Positions 55,684-64,000 of a stretch of 64,000 nt of DNA are shown here, one piece after another. The notes below the pieces were generated by a model. It was given only the letters and a program-made list of their open reading frames with translations. It searched no databases and had not been told where the DNA came from. The stretch covers positions 657,736 to 721,735 of the forward strand of contig ML976665.1 in NCBI GenBank assembly GCA_010015655.1, given 5' to 3'. Position 1 is the stretch's first letter. Each line of letters starts with the position of its first letter. Position numbers and translations under genes: made by a program. The stretch is from Bimuria novae-zelandiae CBS 107.79 (lineage: Eukaryota; Ascomycota; Dothideomycetes; Pleosporales; Didymosphaeriaceae).

Positions 55684-57511
55684 ATGGGCGTGTTCGTTCT
55701 CACAGAAACGAGCGCTGGCTACGCGCTCTTCAAGGCCAAGGACAAGTCGATCGTCAAGGCCGGAGGAAACGTAGAAGACGTTGTTGGAGCCTTGAAGTTG
55801 AAGCAGTTTCTTGTATGATTTTTCTTCCTGCGCACAGAACGCAGCTCACAGTCGGTAGAAATTCGAGAATGCAGTCACGGCACTGAATGAAGCTGCAGCC
55901 CTCTCCGAGAGCAAGGTCAGTGGGAAGTTGGCGACGCTGCTAGAAAGTCTGAAGGATGAGACGAAAGCCTCTCTCGCCGTGGCCGACCCAAAGCTTGGAA
56001 ATGCCATCGCACAGCTGCCCGGCTTGTCCCTCAAGATCGTCTCCGACCAGTCCTCCGTCAGCGATGTCTACCGAGCAATACGGGAGCACCTACCTTCGCT
56101 CGTTGCGGAACTTCAGCCCCAGGAAGTGAATGCGACACGCCTTGGTCTCGCTCACTCGCTCAGTCGGCACAAGCTCAAGTTCTCCCCGGACAAAGTCGAC
56201 ACGATGATCATACAATCCATCGGATCGCTCGGTAAGCACTCTTTAGTGAATACTACCTCCTGTGACTTTTCCTAACTAGTCCTAGATGTCCTTGATAAAC
56301 AACTCAACACATACGCTATGAGGGTCAAGGAGTGGTACGGCTGGCACTTCCCTGAACTGGCCAAGATCCTCAACGACAACCTTGCCTACAGCCGAGTGGT
56401 ATTGAAGATGGGATTCCGCTCCAATGCGCGGGACGCCGACCTGTCGGGCATCCTCCCGGAGGAAATCGAGACTGCCGTGAAGGCCGCCGCTGAGATTTCC
56501 ATGGGAACAGAAATCTCCGAGGAGGATCTGGAGGCGACTTCTGCGCTTGCTGAACAGGTTGTGGACCTTACCGAGCACAGAGTGAGCTTGAGCAACTATC
56601 TCTCAAGTCGCATGCAAGCACTTGCCCCCAATCTGACACAGCTCGTTGGCGAGCTTGTTGGAGCGCGTCTCATCGCCCACGCGGGTTCGTTGACCAACCT
56701 GGCCAAATCCCCTGGATCTACTATCCAAATTCTCGGTGCGGAGAAGGCACTTTTCCGCGCTCTCAAGACCAAGCATGATACGCCCAAGTACGGTCTGATC
56801 TACCATGCTTCGCTGATAGGACAAGCTACTGGAAAGAACAAGGGCAAGATTGCGCGTATGCTTGCCGCCAAATCTGCGCTTGGTCTTCGTGTCGACGCCC
56901 TCAGCACGTGGGGAGTCGGCTCCGAGGACACCTCCAAGGAACCCACAGAAGAAGAAAAGGCCCAGCTTGGTCGCGATGCCAGGGTCACCATCGAAAGACG
57001 CTTGAGAGCACTTGAAGGCAAGCCGTTGAAGAGCTTGGCAAATGCCAACCAGATCCCGGTTGCGCAGAAGTGGGAGGTCAAGGAGGCGCGCAAGTACAAC
57101 CCTGACGCCGACGGTCTGACTGGCGACGAGCCCGCCGCGAAGAAGGCCAAGGGCCAGGCTAACGGAACCACCCCCAAGAAGCTCGTACAGGAGGTTGAGA
57201 GCGAGAGCGAGGACGAGGATGTCACAATGGGCGACGCCGACGTTGGCGCAGAAGAGTCGTCAGACGAGGAAGAAGAAGCCGCACTTACTGGCACCACTCC
57301 CAAAGACAAGAAGGCTGCCAAGAAAGCCGAAAAGGAAGCGAAGAAGGCGCGAAAAGCCGAGCGTGCAGCCAAGCGCGAAGCCAAGGCCGCGAAGAAGGCC
57401 GCAAAGGAAGCCAAAGCCGCAGCGAAGAGCTCTAAGGACAGCAAGAAGCGGAAACACGACGACGACGAAGACAAGGCTGAGAAGAAAAAGAAGAAGAAGA
57501 GCAAGGACTAG
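55684..57511 (+). CDS. nop58: Box C/D snoRNP core protein Nop58, 575 aa
   Basis: Three exons join in frame: 55684-55812, 55859-56231 and 56286-57511. The NOP5 N-terminal domain starts at [20 protein letters not shown]. The coiled-coil/NOSIC region follows ([15 protein letters not shown] near residue 185). The Nop domain spans about residues 270-410, with [18 protein letters not shown] and the [13 protein letters not shown] signature. The C-terminal about 100 residues are acidic patches then Lys-rich KKE/D repeats, as in yeast Nop58 and Nop56. Nop58 pairs with Nop56, fibrillarin and Snu13 in nucleolar snoRNPs that guide 2'-O-methylation and processing of rRNA. All family blocks are intact, so it should be functional. 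Confidence 0.97.
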
Positions 57512-57982
57512 GTGCCCTCGTCTCTACCTTCCTTTCGCAAACCGGTGTCGCGGAAACGCTGAAGCTGTGTCTGGTCGCGTCTGAAAACGGGTGACGGCGT
57601 TTATATGGGATGCATATTTGACTTACTGTATGGCGAGTGGGCGCATTTAGGTGGCTTGGGTGTCATGTACTCTTTTCTGTCCTGTGTGAGTGTTGATGTG
57701 GTAGGTTTGTCATGTGAGTGGATGGGAAGATGGCATGTGCATGTATCACGAAGGGTGCATATACTCGCCGTATCAAATGTGAATTTATCAAAGCTTCAAA
57801 GCCTCTTCTCGGTCGTTGTCGTGCTGATCATTTCATGTCCCCCTCCAAGCACCACTCCAACTCGAGCATACCATAGTATACACCACAAGCTTCCACACCA
57901 GCGTCCTTGCGTTGGTTTCAGCCTCGATAGTAGTCCCATCCCTCCGACTTTCTAGTCTACCACCGGCTGAGCTTAGGGAACT
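57512..57982. other. Convergent intergenic region
   Basis: 470 bp between nop58 (plus) and rpc17 (minus), which end toward each other. A T/G-rich stretch is likely nop58 3' UTR. No gene is seen. Confidence 0.45.
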
Positions 57983-58802
57983 TCATGCCCTCCGCTTGGC
58001 CTTCTTGTGCTTCCGCCGCGAATCGCCAAGCATCTCGTCCGGCAGCTTCTCCATCTCCTGGTCCTCGACGCCGGCTGGGATATCCTTCTCCTCCTCGTAG
58101 AATACTCGCCAAATGGTGTCGATCATATCGTCGAGCTCTTCTTCCCTGAAGCGGAGCGTTGCCTACCCAAACCATTAGCACATCAGCCACTCCAGATCTC
58201 CCGAGACGTCGCTATACACCCCTTCAGCATAGAAGTGACGAATGGGAGAGGAAACAGAGATAAAGAAAATAGGATGAAGCAGGACTCACTTCTTCGATGA
58301 TCAACTCAAGCGTAATCCTACTGGTTGGTCGCACGTTGTAGATTTGGAGGTACTCCGCTTTGTTCAAGCGATACTTCGGTGCGAGCGCGCGCAGGAGCGA
58401 GTTCGGCCCTTTGTACAGCGTCATGGGGCGGGCAGGGTGCAGGTCTGAGATCTCCTTTGCGGGATTGACGAATTGGGTCAACCCCGGGGGCGCGGAGGGG
58501 TCGCCTTCGAAGTAGCGGAGGCCCTGCGCACACACATACACCGTCAGATATGCAAAATGAACATGGAGGGGTGATGGGATGGAGGGTGCAGGGAACGGGT
58601 GACAGTACATCTTTCAGAATCTCGCGGACGTTGGAGAGGGCTTTGTCGCGGTTGGCTGTCTCGTCGTTGAGGTAGTGCTCGGATTCGGCGCGGATGTGCT
58701 GGTAGACTTCGTGGTTGGAGAGGAGGGCTGATTGGGACGTTTTGATCTATGAGGAATCAACTTGGGATTATTTGGGTGCGTAGGAGAGGGACCCACGTGC
58801 AT
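57983..58802 (-). CDS. rpc17: RNA polymerase III subunit Rpc17 (RPC9), 185 aa
   Basis: Four exons join in frame: 58802-58797 (a 6-nt start exon, ATGCAC), 58746-58609, 58523-58290 and 58162-57983. The spliced N-terminus MHIKTSQSALLSNHEVYQHI follows the Rpc17/CGRP-RCP N-terminal helix (typically M-K-I-x-E-A-Q-S-A-x-L-x-N). The HRDC-like C-terminal domain is seen as LRALAPKYRLNKAEYLQIYNVRP, followed by ELIIEE and RFREEELDDMIDTI. The last 20 residues are basic (RRKHKKAKRRA). Rpc17 pairs with Rpc25 to form the Pol III stalk used in initiation on tRNA and 5S genes. The tiny first exon is inferred from the family start and a GTGGGT donor. Confidence 0.9.
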
Positions 58803-61329
58803 GGTTGCTGTGAAATGCGCTTATGCGCGGGTTTTGACGGATGGTGATACGTGGGCTTAAGGCGAGTAGGCGGAAATGTTTCCTAGAGAATGTCAGTGTT
58901 TGGATCGAATTATCATTGGCACCGAAAAAGAGGGTAATAAGTTGAATGTATTGTGGCTGACGGCATGCATGTGCAGGTGAATGTTTTGAGGTATGCGCTA
59001 GCGTCGAACGGGCAAGAACGATGAATGACTAAATTTGCCATGATCAGCGCGCGTGCGAACAGACCGCGCGGCAGTACTACAGGAATGCCTTTTTTTTTTT
59101 GTCCTTTTAGGGAGAAGCTACACTTACCGTAGTTCTTTCCAACGAGTGACTTCTAGTTGCGCTCCTAGGGAAGTGCTTCGCCCCGGCGTAAGGGCAAGAA
59201 AATGTGTTGGTGAGGGAAAGTTTTAGCGCTAGCGCCTTGGCACCGTCTGGGGTGCGTACTTTGTAATAAGCTAGTCGTGGATCTGTCACTCAGGCCGGTA
59301 CCGTAGTTCACTCAACAAGAAAAGGATATATATTTTCGAGTAATCGATTTTACACCTAATGTTGTGGCTTGCATGACGGTATTGTGAGCTACATTGACGA
59401 TCCAAGTCTCGAGCGTGGACCTCCAGAACATCGACGTGTCTTCAGGGCCACTGAACTCTCCTCAATTTGATACTAATTGGTGTGCTATCGTGAGTGTGGT
59501 GGTTAGCCTTGCAGCCGTATTTTGGATCCGCTATGCTTAATTCGGCCACATATGCATGACTTCTGTGATCCCTCGATGCTGTCCAGATACGCAAAAGTCG
59601 CAACGAGCCTCTTTGCAACGCGTCAGTACCTGCGTCGTACGTGCATTTTGAGCACCTTGCCGAAACATGGACGAGCGGTTGCGCAATGGGCCTGGATATC
59701 GGGACAGTGATTGTGCAGCTCATTGACGCGTTGTCTCTTCCTAAGCGACGCTACCTGTTCCGCTGTTGTATCTCGATCACGTAGCCGCAATGAATCGCTG
59801 GAAGTTCTGTGTCAATCTGAGCAATAGCCTATCGTCAACGTGCAAGACGGCTTTCTGAAGCCCCATTCCCATGCAGCGGCCAATGAACTTCTGAAGCATG
59901 CCGCGCGGCGATAATGCTGACAACACGCATAAGAGTCAGACAGTAACAGTCGGACCAGTCCCGTGACAACGAGCTTGTGCAACCCTGTCGCTGTGGCTGA
60001 ACAATATTCCAGCAAGAAGGGTGATGCTAGCAACTTTAAGGTAACAGGGTCGACATTTTGAGCGGTTGATAAGGAACAGATCCCCTCTCCGTGATTTCGC
60101 CGTACATACTCGTTCGCGTCGTACGGCTCCGAGGTACGGTCGGGTCGTTCACTCGTCCTGCACGCCATCGATTGTGGCGACCAAATCGATTCATATATGG
60201 AGCAACTTAGCGCGGAGGATGTAGACGCGGAAAGCCTCGCTTGTGGCTCGGAATCCCGTCTCTAAAGATATCGCGCTGCAGCCGCGGGAATTGGATTTAG
60301 GAATTGGATTCGTTTATGCAATCCAGACCTGCATGGCCGCATCGATCCAAGTAAGCGGGATTAGAGTATGCCCACTGGTTCGTGAACTCCTGCAGAGAAG
60401 TCTTCTCGAAACCTTCACAGAGCCGATTCACTATGAAAACTGTCCGTAATATTCGCGTATCGATGGAGACTTGACGACCAGGGTTTTTCTCCAAGAGCTA
60501 TTGATGCGTCTTGGTTCTATACTACCCTGCACAGCGAAGGTGGGTGATCCATGGCCGATTTCGCGATCAAAATCTCTTCATGATCGTGGTGTAATGATGG
60601 CGAAACAATTGTGCCAGTACCCCCTGTTACAGTCTAGCGCGTTTCAACCGCAAAAAAACGGCGGACTATGGTAGGTGTTGAGCAGGGAAAATTCGCATGG
60701 GAGCCGACCAGCGGTGTGAAGGCTGGCCGCACAGCGACGGACTCCTCGGAACCTCGAAGGGCTTGTTGGACAGGCTGACGGCACGATGGCAGTAGAGAGT
60801 CAGGCCATTTTCTTTGGCGGAGAGCAAGCGGTTGCAACGAGAATTTGTGGCGACGGTCTAGAACCCGCCTCAGCGCTGGACCCTGGAGGGAAGGAACGCC
60901 CCGGTAGTCTTGCCTGATTGGTCGGTAAAGGCTCCACTGCACCCATCTGCCTCACTCTTTCCTCCACCACCTCGCGCAACACAGTGCCTCTCCCTCTCCA
61001 GCTTCACGCCCTGCGCCTCCTGCCGTTCGCGCTGTGGGGCTCACTCCGACATCCCGTGCGCGCTGCGTTGGCCCACCTCCAAGTCGTTCTCTGCTGGCAC
61101 TAAGCCGTCCATCCACTCGCTTGTCACACTGCACTCACCCTTTCCACCCCGCCATAGTGAATCTCTTGGCCTCCCGCGTCCCGCCCTCTGCATTTGTCTC
61201 TGCAAGTGGTACCAAGCGGGTCTAGGGCTGCTCACAAGCTCGTATCGCTAGCACAAGTAGCGTGACCAGCTTCGTCTTTTGTTGATATAGCACCCTTGCC
61301 GCGCGCTTGCGAGACGTCCTTTCGTTGCC
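58803..61329. other. Intergenic, 2.5 kb
   Basis: A long stretch without a supported gene. It contains a T homopolymer near 59090-59100, scattered short frames without domains (59442-59723, 59812-60168, 60634-60942), and from about 60930 pyrimidine-rich DNA that is probably the promoter and 5' UTR of the next gene. No repeat or RIP signature was seen. Confidence 0.45.
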
Positions 61330-63149
61330 ATGATCGACAGCAACATCTCTGCTTTGGTTGACGAGCAGCAACGCGACATCGGCTTGTCGTCCAGCCTGCC
61401 GACCTCGCCAGACGGGGGTGTGGTCGCGTCCTGCCCCGACTCTACGGCTCACTGTGGATCGAGCTCGGCGCAGCCAAACGACAGCCCTGCTCTTCTCGAA
61501 CCATCTCTGGTTCCTCCATTTCCACTGCCAGCATCTTCACCTCTAGACCTTCCAAGTCCATTCCACGAGACGCAACCTGACCTGAGTCTCGGCTTCGCGG
61601 GCACCGTCCTGCCGGCGTCCAATGTCTCGCTGCCTACCTCTCCCGTCGTGAAAACCTCGCCCAACCTCCGCCTCCCATCCTTTGATCTCTTAGGCATCGG
61701 TGCTCCGCATCCAGACCGCATCCCGTTGCGCTCCAACTATTCCTTTTCGGTAGGATCTGGTCCACTGTCGAAGCCGGAGGATCCTCTTCATGTACTCAGC
61801 CCACGCATCACCCAGCTTGACGGTGCCTACGATCTCCTCAGTCCGAGGCCCGCCAAGGCCAAGGTCGAACACGTCGTGCCCGTCGTCACACCACCGACAG
61901 AAGAAGGCACCTTCAACTGGGGCTCCCTCGTGAATGTTAGAACGGCCGCGCTGGGCTCGCCGCCAAGCTCTGACCCAGCACAGTCGCCAAACCTTGCCAC
62001 GGAAGCGAGTGCACCTCCGCTGGGGTCGGTTCCGATAGTAGTGCCAACGACTGTGGAAGGGAGCGGTGCGCTAGGCATGGCAGCCTGGACGCAGAGCGTG
62101 AAAGAGATCCTCGGTAAGTGCCCATACGATGAGCCTGAGAGCCACATTAATGTTGCGCAGCTACCGAATCGAACTTTCAGGGCGAGAAAAACGTCAAGAT
62201 CCTTTCCCATGCGCTACCGTGTCCATCCACCACCGGTCATCTCTTTGCTCAGCTCATTGCTGCCATCCATGACCAGTCGCCCGCCAATACCGCCTGGATC
62301 AACGTATTCCATGCTGTTCCCGGTCGCTTCACACTGGCCGACCTTCCGAAATCTCCACCCTCAACCCCAGGACCTGTCGTGGGCGGCGACGAATACTTCA
62401 CAAGTAAAATCTTCGACAGTGCGGTAGCGATTCCGGACTACCAGCTTGATTCCAAGCTCTTGCCCCCTTCTCCACGACCTGTCGTACCTCCTAAAAGCAT
62501 ACACATCTCAATTGTCGAACGCTATATTCCACCCACAAACACGAATGAGTATGCAGAGATGTTTCAGCTAAGGGGGCATTCTCTGCTCCGTGACCGATTA
62601 GTTGAATTGTCTCCTGATAATGGCTTGCTCCTTTTCATCTACCCCACCCGTACTGGAGCTCGGACCTTCATGCAGCGTTATCTCGGTCCAATTCTCGATC
62701 CCTTACTCCGATCCATCACGGTTGTGCATGATCTCTCGTCCGAATTAGGAAAAAATCTGGGTCAGATGAGCTCGGTGAATTACCTCGATGAGTACGAAAG
62801 GCTGAAGGACCAAGTGATACGTTACTGCGAGGCGATGAGTGGCGAAGCGACCGGCGGTAACAAATACACCTATACCGTGTTACGGGCAACGAGGGAAGAG
62901 TCGATTCTCGAGAGGTCCGCGTGGGCGAACGATTGGTGGATCAAGCAAGAGAAGCCCCGTATTCGCAAGACGGTTAACGATTATTTTCGACAAGTTAAAA
63001 AGTTGCCGGAGTCGGGGATGACCGCCTCGAACCTGATCCAAGAGGTGCTAGACGGCGTGGCGAACCGAAAAGTCGAGGACCATCGAGAACCGAAAGGTAT
63101 CGAAGTTGGTGTTTTTATCATCAAGAAAACCAATTCGCTGAAGGAATAG
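61330..63149 (+). CDS. Conserved fungal protein of unknown function, 590 aa
   Basis: Two exons, 61330-62113 and 62161-63149. Using the acceptor TTGCGCAG at 62160, rather than the nearby TTTCAG, keeps the frame (EILATESNFQGEKNVKILSH). The first about 260 residues are disordered and Ser/Pro rich. The rest looks folded: NVKILSHALPCPSTTGHLFAQLIAAIHDQ, IHISIVERYIPP, a strand-turn block LLLFIYPTRTGARTFMQRYLGPILDPLLR, DLSSELGKNLGQM and a C-terminal WANDWWIKQEKPRIRKTVNDYF. I recall the WWIKQEKPRIR-type ending from uncharacterised Pezizomycotina proteins. No catalytic motif is visible. No function is assigned. Confidence 0.75.
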
Positions 63150-64000
63150 AAGATAGTTGCGAGACGATATTGTTACAACACAAGGACGGTGTCGAACCGG
63201 ACGACAAGGTTCCAGGTTATTCCACACGGCCACAGTCTATCATGTATGACGAGCGAATGTGCTACGAGAGCAAGGCGTTTTGGAAGTGCTGCATGATTAA
63301 TACCCTTTACCGTGTAGCATGGCATGGCGTTAGGAAGGGTTGGGTTCAGACAAGCACAAGGGAAACAAGGAGACAAACACACGCTACTAATCTAGTACTC
63401 CACGAGTCCACACCGCAAATCCTTTTATATCTATTTTCCCTTCAACACGAGCTGACCGCCTGGTCTAGATGGAATCCCGCAGAAGGGCATTCCGTCATAC
63501 GCTAGACTAATCCTGCTGGGCGGGTGCTGATCATTGCCACATGTGCGGCCGTGCGGCGCTCTGGCCGCAAAAGTGTAACCTCACCGATCCGACTCCCTTG
63601 AAAACCATGGGTGATGTGCCTTGATTGCGAGTGGGGTGAGGGAACGAAGGAGAAGGCTTGTCTCTACCACTCCCTCGGGAGCTCATCGGGTGGTCTGTGT
63701 GAATTGGAGCACCGACCACTCTCGTGTCTAGAAGCATAGGTGACAAGTGCGAAAGAAGTACAACTCGGGAACGTCTCTTTCACGACACTACTACTATCCA
63801 TCTGAGTGACGGCAATATTTGCGGACTAGTGCTTCTGGGATACCTTCAGCTATGCATGTTTACTCAGCGACTATGCAATGCCTAGGCTTGTGACCTTGAT
63901 GAACCAGACCACAGCGCCTACATCGGTTTCTAAGGTCACACCAATCCGCAGTTATATAGGTTGCGCCAATGTTAGACCCCAAAGAATGCAGACATGTTGT
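63150..64000. other. Intergenic to window end
   Basis: 3' flank of the preceding gene. No further gene is supported up to the window edge; the frames at 63170-63746 lack domains. Confidence 0.4.

Noticed and set aside
56800..57504. 234-codon open frame on the minus strand opposite nop58
   Set aside because: It is the antisense of the Lys/Glu-rich Nop58 tail and gives a low-complexity Phe/Ser/Leu translation. It is a shadow frame.
59090..59101. T homopolymer considered as a Pol III terminator
   Set aside because: No tRNA, 5S or A/B box pair was found upstream on either strand.

Overview
The window comes from a filamentous ascomycete (Pezizomycotina, probably a Dothideomycete). The evidence is short 47-85 nt introns with fungal donors, CTAAT-type branch points and AG acceptors; Pezizomycotina-type proteins (Arp10/RO-7, Lsb5, a Nif1-like protein); and AT-rich repeat blocks whose changes are C-to-T and G-to-A in CpA/TpG context, the signature of repeat-induced point mutation (RIP). 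Gene models below were spliced by hand, and each spliced CDS length was checked to be a multiple of three. No database search was possible.

Layout. 0-9 kb: a six-exon, about 1793-residue coiled-coil protein (minus) and a small single-pass membrane protein. 9.2-16.4 kb: a RIP-mutated Fot1/pogo element with TA target site, then a flavin monooxygenase gene whose 3' end is cut by a RIP-mutated hAT element. 18-28.4 kb: a gene-rich block with an Lsb5-like VHS/GAT protein, a conserved protein of unknown function, a Nif1-like cell-cycle protein, F-actin capping protein alpha and a C2H2 zinc-finger protein.

30.25-51.6 kb: a 21-kb AT-rich island. It is a nest of transposons: a Gypsy element (32549-51120) holds a minus-strand Copia element (34191-39507), an hAT element (40089-45696) that itself holds a Fot1/pogo element (41174-43020), and a solo LTR (48644-49104). 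Target-site duplications support each level. The Gypsy also sits between two arms of an inverted repeat that may be an older Fot1-sized element. The island lies between the 3' part (29943-30254) and the 5' part (51615-52319) of what looks like one minus-strand zinc-finger gene, related to the intact gene at 26647-28362.

53.6-63.1 kb: housekeeping genes: arp10 (dynactin) divergent from nop58 (box C/D snoRNP), the RNA polymerase III subunit Rpc17, and a conserved fungal protein of unknown function. No CRISPR, bacterial feature or convincing functional tRNA was seen; one degenerate tRNA-like sequence lies at 32092-32176.
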